From Hyphomicrobiales bacterium (GTDB lineage Bacteria; Pseudomonadota; Alphaproteobacteria; Rhizobiales; OSC116): a DNA stretch of 64,000 nucleotides. Position numbers and translations under genes: made by a program. Within the stretch, counting starts at the first letter, position 1. Every line of letters begins with the position of its first letter. The notes below the pieces were generated by a model that saw nothing but the letters and a program-made list of their open reading frames with translations, did not search any database and was not told where the DNA came from. Location: assembly GCA_013214705.1 (NCBI GenBank), contig JABSRZ010000004.1, forward strand, positions 62,001 through 126,000, written 5' to 3'. Shown piece after piece: positions 45,583-54,602 of this stretch.

Positions 45583-46467
45583 ATGAATTTTGACCTGACA
45601 AATATACCGCCTGCATTGCAATCGATGTTTAAGGCCTCCAAGGCCGAGCTTTTAAAGCAGAAAAACCTCAATAAACACGTAGCATTGTCGATGTGGCGCA
45701 ACAAAAATGACCTTGTCGAAATTCAAAACACCAAACATCACACATTGTCTATATATTTAAAGGGCGGGCAGAATAACCACCGTTTAGACAAAGCAACCAG
45801 CAATATTTCGGGCGAAAATAAATTATGCCTAATGCCCAAAGATCAAAAATACATTTGGTCTATCGGCAGCCCGTTTCAACTTGGGCATTTTTACTTTACC
45901 GATGAATATTTAAAACAAATCGCTCTAGAGACCTTCGATAGAGACCCTCGCGACATACATTTACAAGAATTAACCTTTGAAGAAGACAATACCCTTGCCA
46001 GTTTAATGCGTTATGGCATATTCGAAAATGATTGGAAAAACCAACAAAATCACCATTTTATTGACCATGCTGTGCAAATGATATTGTTGAAATTATTGCA
46101 AAATAACACCCATAACCAATTTACCCTGCCCAAAGTCAAAGGCGGTCTATCATTTAAAAATAAAACCCTGATAAAAGATTATATTCATAGCCATTTTTCC
46201 GAGCCATTGTCGCTAATGCACTTGGCCAAACTGGTAGGGCTTAGCGAATACCATTTTGCGCATATGTTTAAAGCTAGTTTCGCCACCGCCCCACATCAAT
46301 ATATCCAAACTGTGCGGGTTAACAATGCCGCCAACCAAATAAAAGCTGGGATACCGCTTATAGACATTGCCGATAATTGCGGTTTTTCCAGCCAAAGCCA
46401 TTTAGGCCGTATATTCAAACAATTTAAAGGGCACACACCACGTAAGTTCAAAATGGCTCTACAATAA
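45583..46467 (+). CDS. AraC family transcriptional regulator
   Basis: A 294-residue regulator. The last 100 residues carry two helix-turn-helix motifs: LSLMHLAKLVGLSEYHFAHM and IDIADNCGFSSQSHLGRIF, followed by the family ending KGHTPRKF. The first 190 residues or so are an unassigned ligand domain without a clear cupin signature. It is divergent from the EamA gene with about 180 bp between, which suggests local control. The start is taken at the first Met. Confidence 0.88.
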   Translation: MNFDLTNIPPALQSMFKASKAELLKQKNLNKHVALSMWRNKNDLVEIQNTKHHTLSIYLKGGQNNHRLDKATSNISGENKLCLMPKDQKYIWSIGSPFQLGHFYFTDEYLKQIALETFDRDPRDIHLQELTFEEDNTLASLMRYGIFENDWKNQQNHHFIDHAVQMILLKLLQNNTHNQFTLPKVKGGLSFKNKTLIKDYIHSHFSEPLSLMHLAKLVGLSEYHFAHMFKASFATAPHQYIQTVRVNNAANQIKAGIPLIDIADNCGFSSQSHLGRIFKQFKGHTPRKFKMALQ

Positions 46468-46529
46468 ACAACTTGTCATTTATCGGCAGAATCTTTACAC
46501 ATAAATCTATATATTTACAAAGGTTAGCA

Positions 46530-47351
46530 ATGACATATATCAACGCCGATGACGCGCCCCTCGCCTATACTGGGCAAATAAAACTTTATGGCGCAAACGG
46601 GTTTGCCGGCATGCGCAAAGCTGGGCAAATCGCCGCTGCAGCGTTAGATATGATTGGCGAATATGTCAAAGTTGGGGTCACCACCGCCGCGCTAGACCAA
46701 AGAATTCTAGATTTTGGCATCGATCATAATGCCATTCCCGCGACGCTTAATTATAAAGGCTATACCCATAGCAGCTGCATATCCATAAACCACGTTATAT
46801 GCCATGGCATTCCATCGGATAAAAAGCTTAAAAATGGCGATATTTTGAACATTGACATCACTTATATTGTCGATGGTTGGCATGGCGATAGTAGCCGCAT
46901 GTATGTGGCTGGCACCCCCAAACGGTTGGCCGAACGGCTGATAAACGTCACTTACGAATCGCTCATGCGCGGGCTAGCAGCGGTAAAACCCGGCGCCACC
47001 ACCGGCGACATTGGCCACGCCATTCAAACCTATGTCGAAGCTGAGCGCATGTCAGTGGTGCGCGATTTTGTCGGCCATGGTTTAGGGCGGTTATTTCACG
47101 ATGCACCGAGCATTTTTCATTTTGGAGAGCCGGGCGAAGGCGAAACCTTGGCCGAAGGTATGATTTTTACCATTGAACCCATGGTCAATATCGGCAAACC
47201 CAATTCTAAAATTTTGAAAGATGGCTGGACGGCCGTCACCCGCGACCGCTCCTTAAGCGCCCAATATGAGCATTCCATTGGCGTCACAAAAGATGGATAT
47301 GAGATTTTCACTGGCTCACCAAAAGGCTATAAATGTTGGCCCTATGAGTAG
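46530..47351 (+). CDS. map: Methionine aminopeptidase, type I
   Basis: Removes the N-terminal Met from new proteins. The 273-residue protein has the five metal ligands in place: two Asp in NIDITYIVDGWHGDSSRM, His in FVGHGLGRLFHD, Glu in IFTIEPMVN, and Glu in QYEHSIGV. HSSCISINHVICHG is the family signature. The frame is open to 46473, but AAAGG before 46530 fixes the start. radC begins 11 bp after the stop, so the two are co-transcribed, an order found in many alphaproteobacteria. Confidence 0.96.
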   Translation: MTYINADDAPLAYTGQIKLYGANGFAGMRKAGQIAAAALDMIGEYVKVGVTTAALDQRILDFGIDHNAIPATLNYKGYTHSSCISINHVICHGIPSDKKLKNGDILNIDITYIVDGWHGDSSRMYVAGTPKRLAERLINVTYESLMRGLAAVKPGATTGDIGHAIQTYVEAERMSVVRDFVGHGLGRLFHDAPSIFHFGEPGEGETLAEGMIFTIEPMVNIGKPNSKILKDGWTAVTRDRSLSAQYEHSIGVTKDGYEIFTGSPKGYKCWPYE

Positions 47352-47362
47352 AATTTTAAATA

Positions 47363-48046
47363 ATGAGTGATGATAAACCACATTATTTAGGCCATCGAGA
47401 TCGGCTTAAAACCAAATTCAAAACCAAAGGTGCCAACGCGCTTGAAGATTATGAACTGCTAGAATTATACCTTTTTCGTTCCATCCCCCGCCGTGATACC
47501 AAGCCAATTGCCAAAGACCTTATTAGCAAATTTGGCAATTTTGCCGCGGTTATCTCGGCCGAATATACCCGCTTGATAGAAGTTAAAGGCGTGGGTGATG
47601 CGGTTGCCAAAGACATCATGTTAATTAATGCTGCTTCATTGCGGATGATGCAAAATGATTTAACTGACAAACCTATATTATCTAGTTGGTCGGCCTTGGT
47701 GCAATATTGCCAAGCCGCCATGGCTTATAAAACCGTCGAAGAGTTTCGCATCATCTTCTTAAACAAGCATAACCGCATCATTTTAGACGAAGTGCAACAA
47801 CGGGGCACCATAGACCACACCCCGGTTTACCCGCGTGAGGTTATCAAACGCGCGCTAGAACTGGCTGCCAGCGCCATTGTATTGGTGCACAACCACCCCA
47901 GTGGCGACTCAACCCCTAGCCCCGGTGATATAAAAATGACCAATCAAATTATCGAAGCCGGCAAGCCCATCGGCATAAGTGTGCATGATCATTTGATAAT
48001 CAGTAAAGATGGACATACCAGCTTTAAAGCTCATGGGTTGATTTAA
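47363..48046 (+). CDS. radC: RadC family JAB-domain protein
   Basis: A 227-residue protein with an N-terminal helix-hairpin-helix region (about 15-90, [12 protein letters not shown] and [14 protein letters not shown]) and a C-terminal JAB/MPN metallopeptidase-like domain with [15 protein letters not shown] and a later Asp. The RadC name is historical; a role in DNA repair is doubtful and its true activity is not established. It is the second gene after map. Confidence 0.93.
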   Translation: MSDDKPHYLGHRDRLKTKFKTKGANALEDYELLELYLFRSIPRRDTKPIAKDLISKFGNFAAVISAEYTRLIEVKGVGDAVAKDIMLINAASLRMMQNDLTDKPILSSWSALVQYCQAAMAYKTVEEFRIIFLNKHNRIILDEVQQRGTIDHTPVYPREVIKRALELAASAIVLVHNHPSGDSTPSPGDIKMTNQIIEAGKPIGISVHDHLIISKDGHTSFKAHGLI

Positions 48047-48221
48047 TCTATTTAACATTAAATTTATGTTGTTTAAATCAATTCACATTAAAATAAAGTT
48101 TTATATTGCATTTTACGTCAATGTCGTTATTAATAGGCTGAGATTTAGACATTGCAGATTCTGGTTTTTTATTTTACCTATATATGTTCACTAACCCCAT
48201 AAGCAATTTAATGAGGAAATC

Positions 48222-48551
48222 ATGGGCGAAATAATTGTTACTGACCAAACCGGCAAAACACAAACCATTGAGGCTGTCGAAGGCTGGCGTGTTATGGAGA
48301 TTATCCGCGAACACGGCCTGCCGATAAAAGCCGAATGCGGCGGCGCGTGCGCCTGTGCCACTTGCCATGTCTATGTAGCTGATGGTTGGCAAGGCAAACT
48401 TGGCGACATGCGTGAAGAAGAAGAAGACATGTTAGACGAAGCCATGGACGTTGCGGACAATAGCCGCCTTTCATGTCAACTCATCTACAACCCAGAATTA
48501 GATGGGCTGAGCGTAACCTTAGCCCCCGGCACAGAGCCAGAACCAGTATAA
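48222..48551 (+). CDS. 2Fe-2S ferredoxin (adrenodoxin type)
   Basis: A 109-residue electron carrier. The cluster Cys are in ECGGACACATCHVY (CxxxxxCxxC arrangement) and a fourth in RLSCQLIYNPELDG. The sequence belongs to the adrenodoxin/FdxB group, used in Fe-S assembly or for P450-type reactions. GAGGAAA precedes the start. It lies 35 bp upstream of the CysG-like gene, so it may be co-transcribed with the sulfite operon and could supply electrons to CysI, which is inference. Confidence 0.92.
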   Translation: MGEIIVTDQTGKTQTIEAVEGWRVMEIIREHGLPIKAECGGACACATCHVYVADGWQGKLGDMREEEEDMLDEAMDVADNSRLSCQLIYNPELDGLSVTLAPGTEPEPV

Positions 48552-48586
48552 AGAAGCGTGAACCGCTTCAACCCATGGAGCGGAAA

Positions 48587-49621
48587 ATGCATTATTTGCC
48601 AATTTCCTTGAAAACTAAAGATGCCCACATCGCCCTGATCGGCAATGGCGAAGCTGCGCTTAACAAATTGCGTTTATTGGTAAAAACCTCTGCCCAAATA
48701 AACCTATTTGCACCCGCACCCAGCCTAGAGTTGGCGGCATTCCTCATCCAAAATGAGCTTGGTCATATAAACCACATTAAGCACAACCCAACCAAAACCG
48801 ATTTCAACAACATAGTGGCTATATTTGCCTGTCATGCAGCTTTGGCCGATAATGAGGCGCTAGCCAAACTTGCTAACGCCCAAAACATTCCGTTTAACAG
48901 CCCCGACAACCCACAAATTTGTAGCTTTATTGTCCCGTCAATTGTCGATAGATCGCCCGTTACCATTGCCATATCTACCGAAGGCGCAGCCCCAGTGTTG
49001 GCCAAGCAAGTGCGCGCGCATTTAGAGCATTATTTGCCGCAAAACACTGGCAAATTGGCCATTTTTGCTCAATCTGTCCGTCAACAAGTCCAAAACAAGC
49101 TATCTAGCGCCAAAGCCAAGCGCCATTTTTGGGAAAATTTCTTCCATGGTAAAATAGCTACAAGCTTTTTAAATGGCCAAACCGCGGCGGCAAAAAAACT
49201 GGTCGAACAAAACCTATCCAACCCCAGCGAAATAGCCGGTAAATTATATGTCATTCACACCACCAACCCCGATTTGCTAACCATTAAATCGGCGCGTATT
49301 TTGCAATTAGCCGACACCATCTACCAGCTCGAAAGTGATATAAGCGACATCGAGGCCTTTACCCATTTGGCCCGCCGCGATGCCAAATTTGTAAAAATCA
49401 GCACCAACCCCGACAAGCCACAAGATGGCGAAATTATCATGCAGATTGCCAACCAGGTTAGGCAAGGCGAAATATCGGTAGTGATTGGCGATGAGAGCAG
49501 CCAAAAACGCAAAGATAAAATATCCAATCATCTGTTGGGCAAACAAATAGATGTCGAACATTTAAATTCTGTATTGCCTGATACCAAACCACAAAATCAA
49601 TTTTCTCAAGCCATTTTTTGA
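48587..49621 (+). CDS. CysG-like siroheme synthase with degenerate, truncated methyltransferase half
   Basis: A 344-residue protein. The first 200 residues or so are the precorrin-2 dehydrogenase/ferrochelatase module: IALIGNGEAALNKLRLL for NAD, the conserved Asp in NSPDNP, and SIVDRSPVTIAIST. From about residue 218 the sequence aligns with the start of the uroporphyrinogen methyltransferase domain (DLLTIKSARILQLADTIY), but the Gly-rich GAGPGD motif is replaced by IHTTNPD and the domain stops after about 100 residues instead of 240. Methylation must come from another gene if siroheme is made. GGAGCGG fixes the start. It leads the DUF2849-cysI-DUF934-cysH cluster. Confidence 0.82.
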   Translation: MHYLPISLKTKDAHIALIGNGEAALNKLRLLVKTSAQINLFAPAPSLELAAFLIQNELGHINHIKHNPTKTDFNNIVAIFACHAALADNEALAKLANAQNIPFNSPDNPQICSFIVPSIVDRSPVTIAISTEGAAPVLAKQVRAHLEHYLPQNTGKLAIFAQSVRQQVQNKLSSAKAKRHFWENFFHGKIATSFLNGQTAAAKKLVEQNLSNPSEIAGKLYVIHTTNPDLLTIKSARILQLADTIYQLESDISDIEAFTHLARRDAKFVKISTNPDKPQDGEIIMQIANQVRQGEISVVIGDESSQKRKDKISNHLLGKQIDVEHLNSVLPDTKPQNQFSQAIF

Positions 49622-49642
49622 GACTAGGAAAGTTAAACCTTT

Positions 49643-50071
49643 ATGGCGCATGTCAAACCAATAAAGCCGCTTAAAACCCCTGTATCGGTAACCGCAAACC
49701 TGTTGCTTAAAGGCCTCACAGTATATCTTGCGCCCGATGGCACATGGTCGGCGAATATAGCCGATGCCGCCATCGCCGAGGATCTAGCCCAAGAAGCCGT
49801 ACTTTTGGCTTTGGCGAATGTCACGGTAAAAACCCAATATGTCGTTGGCGCTTATTCCTTTGCGGTAGAACTGGTAAATGGCAAAGCCACACCCATTGGC
49901 ATGCGCGAGATTATCCGCGCCAAACGCCTCCCCACCATCGTGCCAGACGGGCTCACGCCAAAACCGGAGTGGGAAAATCAGTTCACCGCTGCCAATGCAG
50001 ATAGTGACAATTCGGCCAGCAGTGACAATGTGGCCAAAAGCAATGAGTCTAAAAGGAGCGAAAATGTATAA
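49643..50071 (+). CDS. DUF2849 domain protein of the sulfite-reduction operon
   Basis: A 142-residue protein. The first 95 residues or so match the small alphaproteobacterial family DUF2849, regularly found just upstream of cysI: VTANLLLKGLTVYL, WSANIADAAIAED and PIGMREIIRAKRLPTIVPDG. The tail is Ser/Asn-rich and disordered. No activity is known; genetic linkage suggests it assists sulfite reductase. Its end overlaps the cysI start by 8 bp, so translation is coupled. Confidence 0.85.
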   Translation: MAHVKPIKPLKTPVSVTANLLLKGLTVYLAPDGTWSANIADAAIAEDLAQEAVLLALANVTVKTQYVVGAYSFAVELVNGKATPIGMREIIRAKRLPTIVPDGLTPKPEWENQFTAANADSDNSASSDNVAKSNESKRSENV

Positions 50072-51779
50072 AGAAAATTTCTCGCCACTTGCACCGGCCA
50101 GCGCGCCGCAAGATGTTAAAATGTACAAATATGACCAATTTGATGATGAGTTTATCACCCAGCGCATCGAACAATTGCGCTCGCAAATTAGCCGCCGCCT
50201 CGCGGGTGAACTAACCGAGGATGAGTTTAAACCGTTGCGCCTGCAAAATGGAGTTTATTTGCAATTGCATGCCTATATGCTGCGCCTCGCCATCCCCTAT
50301 GGCCAGCTAAATAGCACCCAAATGCGCACTTTGGCGCATATTGCCCGCAAATATGACAAAGGCTTCGGCCACTTTACCACCCGCCAAAACATTCAATATA
50401 ACTGGCCGGCGCTTAGTGACATACCCGAAATTCTGGAAGATTTGCAAAAAGTCGAAATGCACGCCATCCAAACCAGCGGCAATTGCATACGCAACACCAC
50501 ATCCGACCCTTTTGCCGGCGTCGCAGCCGATGAATTAACCGACCCGCGCCCATGGTGCGAAATCATTCGTCAATGGTCGACATTGCACCCCGAATTTGCA
50601 TTTTTGCCGCGTAAATTCAAAATTGCAGTTAACGCCGCCGAAGATGACCGCGCCGCCATTTTATACCATGATGTGGCGCTGCAAATTGTCAAAAACGACG
50701 CTGGCGAAATTGGTTTTAAAGTTTATGTCGGTGGCGGCCAAGGCCGCACGCCGGTCATCGCTAAATTGGTGCGTGAATTTTTAGAGCCACAATATTTACT
50801 GTCATATTTAGATGCCATTTTGCGCACCTATAACATGATAGGCCGACGCGACAACATGTATAAAGCCCGCATAAAAATAACCGTTAACGAAACCGGGGTT
50901 AAAGAATTCACCCGCCTTGTCGAGCTAGAATGGCAGCGCATTAAAGACACTGGCTTTAATTTACCAGACGACCAAAAGCAAACCATTTTTGAACATTTTA
51001 TATTGCCAAAATTTGAGTCTTATCAATATGATGATGCCAAGTTTGAAACTAACATTGCCGACAATAATGGGTTTGATTATTTTGTTAAAAACAACACATT
51101 TGGCCACAAAGCCGATGGCTATACCATTGTGTCTATATCGTTAAAACCGCATGGCGGCATACCCGGCGACATCAGCGCCGATCAGATGGATTTGGTGGCA
51201 CAATTGGCCGATGATTATTCGCTAAGCGAAATTCGCGCCACCCACCGACAGAACCTTGTGCTCCCGCATGTGAAATTGGATGATTTATTCACGCTTTGGC
51301 AAAAGCTGTCCAAAGCCAATTTGGCGGCTGGCAATATCGGCCTGTTAACCGACATCATCGCCTGCCCGGGCCTAGATTATTGCGCATTGGCCAACGCCCG
51401 CTCTATTCCCATCGCGCAAATGATTGCCGAACATTTTGATGACCTTAAAAAATTAAATGATTTGGGCGACATTACGCTCAATATATCTGGCTGCATCAAT
51501 GCCTGTGCGCATCATCATGTGGCCAATATCGGCATTTTGGGTGTCGATAAAAAAGGCGAAGAAAGTTACCAAGTCACGCTTGGCGGCTCTTCGCGTAAGG
51601 ATGCCGACATCGGCAATATTATTGGCCGTGGTTTCTCTGGCGATGAAATTGTCGGCGCTATAGACACCATCACCAAAGTTTACTTAGCCGGCCGCAAAAA
51701 CCAGGCAGAAAACTTCCTCGCCTATTACCGCCGTGCTGGCCAAACACCGTTTAAGGAGGCGTTATATAATGTTACTTAA
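50064..51779 (+). CDS. cysI: Sulfite reductase hemoprotein (nitrite/sulfite reductase family)
   Basis: Reduces sulfite to sulfide. The 571-residue protein has both halves of the family: FTTRQNIQYNWPAL and RNTTSDPFAG in the first, and the siroheme/4Fe-4S ligand cysteines in IIACPGLDYCALA and SGCINACAHHHVANIGI in the second. AAGGAGCG precedes ATG 50064; the frame is open further up but overlaps DUF2849. No flavoprotein CysJ is adjacent; ferredoxin could be the donor. It is translationally coupled on both sides. Confidence 0.94.
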   Translation: MYKENFSPLAPASAPQDVKMYKYDQFDDEFITQRIEQLRSQISRRLAGELTEDEFKPLRLQNGVYLQLHAYMLRLAIPYGQLNSTQMRTLAHIARKYDKGFGHFTTRQNIQYNWPALSDIPEILEDLQKVEMHAIQTSGNCIRNTTSDPFAGVAADELTDPRPWCEIIRQWSTLHPEFAFLPRKFKIAVNAAEDDRAAILYHDVALQIVKNDAGEIGFKVYVGGGQGRTPVIAKLVREFLEPQYLLSYLDAILRTYNMIGRRDNMYKARIKITVNETGVKEFTRLVELEWQRIKDTGFNLPDDQKQTIFEHFILPKFESYQYDDAKFETNIADNNGFDYFVKNNTFGHKADGYTIVSISLKPHGGIPGDISADQMDLVAQLADDYSLSEIRATHRQNLVLPHVKLDDLFTLWQKLSKANLAAGNIGLLTDIIACPGLDYCALANARSIPIAQMIAEHFDDLKKLNDLGDITLNISGCINACAHHHVANIGILGVDKKGEESYQVTLGGSSRKDADIGNIIGRGFSGDEIVGAIDTITKVYLAGRKNQAENFLAYYRRAGQTPFKEALYNVT

Positions 51780-52248
51780 TGACCAAGGCGCGCTAGCCGA
51801 AAACCAAAACATCATCATCACCAATACCGATTCGCTAACTTTGCATGAAGACCAGATTTTGCCTTTTGACTATTGGTTAGACCAAAAAGAACCTATAAAA
51901 CAAAATCTTAAGAGCATATCTATTTGGCTCAATAGTGATGACGATATTGACGCGTTGGCAAATGATTTATCTTCTATCAGCTTGATTGCACTTAATTTTC
52001 CGAAATTTGGCGATGGCCGGGCATTTACTATGGCGCATTTGCTGCAAGAAAAATATGGCTTTAAAGGCGAAATTCGCGCCATCGGCCACCCGATTGCTGA
52101 CCAAGCTCAATTTTTGTTCCGTTGCGGGGTTGATAGCATCGACATACCCGAAGGCCAAGACCCCAATATCTGGGTAAAAGAAGCCACCCGAATGTCGCGT
52201 TTTTATCAACGCAGCGTCGAAAATATAGCTGCAAATTCAAAATATTAA
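51769..52248 (+). CDS. DUF934 family protein of the sulfite-reduction operon
   Basis: A 159-residue cytoplasmic protein of family DUF934, almost always linked to cysI and cysH in proteobacteria. Typical blocks are LPFDYWLDQKE, FPKFGDGRAFTMAHLLQEKY and GHPIADQAQFLFRCGVD. No catalytic residues are known; some annotations call it an oxidoreductase, without proof. AAGGAGG inside the cysI end is its ribosome site; the genes overlap by 11 bp. Confidence 0.88.
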   Translation: MLLNDQGALAENQNIIITNTDSLTLHEDQILPFDYWLDQKEPIKQNLKSISIWLNSDDDIDALANDLSSISLIALNFPKFGDGRAFTMAHLLQEKYGFKGEIRAIGHPIADQAQFLFRCGVDSIDIPEGQDPNIWVKEATRMSRFYQRSVENIAANSKY

Positions 52249-52282
52249 ATCCAATTCTACTGCCTCGTTTAAGGAGACAGAT

Positions 52283-52975
52283 ATGACCCAGATTTCGCAA
52301 CAAGATTTGTCGGCTCTAAATGCCAAATTCGCCACTTCAACCCCACTAGAAGTGCTTCAATATGCGGTAAAACAACAATTTATCGACAATATTGCCTTGG
52401 TTTCATCTTATGGCGCGGAAGCGGTTATCCTGCTACATCTGGTGTCACAAGTCGATGCCAATTTGCCGGTTATTTTCATTGATACTGGCAAATTATTTGG
52501 CGAAACAAAGCGTTATCGCGACAAGGTGAATCAGCTACTTAACCTCACCAACATCATTAGTTTTAAAGGCGATGAGGACGAGATTAAAGCTGCCGACCCC
52601 AAGGGCATTTTATGGGCAAAAGACACAACTGCATGTTGCCTTGTGCGCAAGGTGTTGCCTTACGCTCGTGCCACCGAGCCATATGCCGCGCTCATCACTG
52701 GTCGCAAACGTTTTCAGGGCAATAGCCGCAGCCAATTGGATATTTTTGAGCTGGCAAATGGCCAAGTTAAGATTAACCCACTGGCCAATTGGGGCTTAGA
52801 TGAGCTTAAAAATTACATTTTAGACAATGACCTCCCGCGCCACCCCTTGGTTGCCGACGGCTATCTGTCTATCGGCTGCATGCCGTGTACTGACAAAGTC
52901 GAAACCGATGGTGAATATCGCGATGGCCGCTGGCAAGGCCAAGAAAAAACCGAATGCGGCATACATATGTTGTAG
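52283..52975 (+). CDS. cysH: Adenylylsulfate/phosphoadenylylsulfate reductase, 4Fe-4S type
   Basis: Reduces activated sulfate to sulfite with thioredoxin. The 230-residue protein has the PP-loop-like SSYGAEAVILLHL, FIDTGKLFGET, and the C-terminal catalytic ECGIH. Both Cys pairs of the iron-sulfur form are present (ACCLVRK and GCMPCTDK), which usually marks APS-using enzymes. Because CysNC can also make PAPS, the in vivo substrate is open. AAGGAG precedes the start. It is the last gene of the sulfite operon, ahead of the ECF sigma gene by 80 bp. Confidence 0.94.
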   Translation: MTQISQQDLSALNAKFATSTPLEVLQYAVKQQFIDNIALVSSYGAEAVILLHLVSQVDANLPVIFIDTGKLFGETKRYRDKVNQLLNLTNIISFKGDEDEIKAADPKGILWAKDTTACCLVRKVLPYARATEPYAALITGRKRFQGNSRSQLDIFELANGQVKINPLANWGLDELKNYILDNDLPRHPLVADGYLSIGCMPCTDKVETDGEYRDGRWQGQEKTECGIHML

Positions 52976-53054
52976 ATGGGCATATGTTATAAAATATTGC
53001 ATCTTTTTGCTGCTTTTCGCGTCTATGATATAAGCAAATCAAATAGGAGCGAAA

Positions 53055-53582
53055 ATGCAGCCAGAATGGACATATTTTAGCCAACAAATTGGCCGTTTCA
53101 TTCATTCGCGGGTGCAAAATTCAGCCGATGCCGATGACATAACCCAAAACACCCTGTTGAAAATCCACCAAAATATCGATAGTTTGAACGACAAAACCAA
53201 ACTCGAAAGTTGGATATACGCCATTGCGCGCAACCATATAAACAGCCATTTTCGCCAGCATAAAACTGACCCGATTGCCAACGGATCAGCCACAAAATTG
53301 GACTTTTTACCGATGCAAGATGAAGATGAGGCCGCCATATTTGAGCTGGCATGTTGTTTAGAACCATTCATCAAAAACTTGAACCCATCTGCCCAAGAGG
53401 CACTTAACGCCACAAGTTTTAATGGCCAAAGCCAAGTCGATTATGCCAAAGGCGCCAACATCCCCCTACCCACCGCCAAAGCCCGGGTGCAGCGGGCACG
53501 CAAACAACTGGCCAAAGAAATTAGCAAATGCTGCAAATACCAACAGGGCGAGATTATTTCGCAAAATAAATGCATCCTTTAA
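53055..53582 (+). CDS. ECF RNA polymerase sigma factor, SigZ-like
   Basis: A 175-residue sigma factor. Region 2 (about 10-75) has DADDITQNTLLKIHQNI and WIYAIARNHINSHFR; region 4 (about 115-160) has FNGQSQVDYAKGANIP and AKARVQRARKQL. The C-terminus carries KCCKY plus a last-but-two Cys, a CC pair also seen in SigZ proteins and perhaps a metal or redox sensor. No anti-sigma gene is adjacent. A gene for a 31-residue Cys-rich peptide starts 45 bp downstream on the same strand. GGAGCG precedes the start. Confidence 0.88.
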   Translation: MQPEWTYFSQQIGRFIHSRVQNSADADDITQNTLLKIHQNIDSLNDKTKLESWIYAIARNHINSHFRQHKTDPIANGSATKLDFLPMQDEDEAAIFELACCLEPFIKNLNPSAQEALNATSFNGQSQVDYAKGANIPLPTAKARVQRARKQLAKEISKCCKYQQGEIISQNKCIL

Positions 53583-53627
53583 CCCCGCAGCGCGTCTCAC
53601 TTATGTAACCAATAACCGGAGATAAAT

Positions 53628-53723
53628 ATGCCAGATAAAGATAAAAATACAACATCATGCGATTGTAATTGCGTATCAGACGATAAATGCAGTTGTAAAT
53701 GCTCATGCAGCTGCAATTGCTAG
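53628..53723 (+). CDS. 31-residue CxC-rich peptide, metallothionein-like
   Basis: A very short gene after CCGGAG at good spacing. The peptide starts MPDKDKNTTS and then has nine Cys, at 11, 13, 15, 21, 23, 25, 27, 29 and 31, nearly all as C-x-C with Asp, Asn, Ser or Lys between. There is no signal peptide or hydrophobic stretch. The pattern suits metal-thiolate binding, as in small metallothioneins, but no known family is matched. It follows the ECF sigma gene by 45 bp and probably shares its transcript. A modified-peptide precursor is an alternative, though no modifying enzyme is near. Confidence 0.7.
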   Translation: MPDKDKNTTSCDCNCVSDDKCSCKCSCSCNC

Positions 53724-53730
53724 CCATTTT

Positions 53731-53765
53731 TGAGAGTTAGGTTTTAAAACTGAGCCTAACTCTCA
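53731..53765. other. Perfect 11-bp inverted repeat after the CxC peptide gene
   Basis: TGAGAGTTAGG (53731-53741) pairs exactly with CCTAACTCTCA (53755-53765) across 13 bp. No T run follows on either strand, so it is at best a weak terminator. It overlaps the stop codon of the convergent EamA gene and could protect mRNA 3' ends. Confidence 0.7.
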
Positions 53766-54602
53766 CATCCGCAACAAGACCATGCCCGCCAATGTGGCCA
53801 ATGTGGCAACCAGTTTTAACGCGCCAAACTTTTCTTTAAAAAATACCACGCCAATGAGCATGGCAAACATAATGCTGCTTTCACGCAGCGCCGTTACTAA
53901 GGCTATCGGCGCTTGGGTAAACGCCCACATGGCGATGGCAAATGCCCCAAATGAGGCCAAGCCGCCAAACACCATTATGAATTTTTGGGTTTTAAATACC
54001 AAAGCCAAATTTACCGGTTTGACCAAAGCAATAAACGCCGCAAAGCCAAACCCATTGGCAATGGTCAAACACGCGTAAAAACCCAAACTATCGCCAGATA
54101 GCCGAGCGCCGGTGCCATCTACCAAGCTATAAGCCGCAATAAAACATGCGGTAACCAAGGCAAAAACAATGGCTTTGCCATCGCGCCCACCACGGCTATT
54201 TTTGGTAAATGCCAGACAAAATACCGCAAATATAATGGCCGCCAAACCCAATATAGTGGTAAATTCAAACTCTATATTCCATACTATTACCGAAAATATC
54301 GTCACAATTAAGGGCGCAGTGCCGCGTGATATCGGGTAGACAAGCGACAAATCGCCTAATTTATAAGCGCTTTGCAGCACAATTTGATAACCGATATGCA
54401 ACAAGATTCCAATGGCCAAATATACCAAACTGGCTGGGTTGGGCCATTGCGCAAATGGCAATGCGACCATGCCCCATAACGAGCTGCCAAACACCAAGGC
54501 GGTCATGGTTAGCAATTTATCGGTTTGAGATTTTGCCACCGCGTTCCACGTTGCGTGCAACAAAGCGGCAAAAATAACCGCCGCAAATACAAATAAACTC
54601 AT
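53763..54602 (-). CDS. EamA family (DMT) transporter
   Basis: A 279-residue membrane protein of about ten helices in two repeats: ALLHATWNAVAKSQTDK at the start of the first, and the second ending with ALVTALRESSIMFAMLIGVVFFKEK. It belongs to the drug/metabolite exporter superfamily; the substrate is unknown. It is divergent from the LysR gene at 54756, its probable regulator. Confidence 0.85.
   Translation of the reverse strand: MSLFVFAAVIFAALLHATWNAVAKSQTDKLLTMTALVFGSSLWGMVALPFAQWPNPASLVYLAIGILLHIGYQIVLQSAYKLGDLSLVYPISRGTAPLIVTIFSVIVWNIEFEFTTILGLAAIIFAVFCLAFTKNSRGGRDGKAIVFALVTACFIAAYSLVDGTGARLSGDSLGFYACLTIANGFGFAAFIALVKPVNLALVFKTQKFIMVFGGLASFGAFAIAMWAFTQAPIALVTALRESSIMFAMLIGVVFFKEKFGALKLVATLATLAGMVLLRM

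Noticed and set aside
49878-50063. Extended N-terminus of CysI
   Set aside because: The extra 62 codons overlap DUF2849 in another frame and the strong ribosome site is at 50064.
53422-53625. 67-codon forward frame overlapping the sigma gene end
   Set aside because: It is out of frame with the sigma gene, has no ribosome site, and the better small gene starts at 53628.
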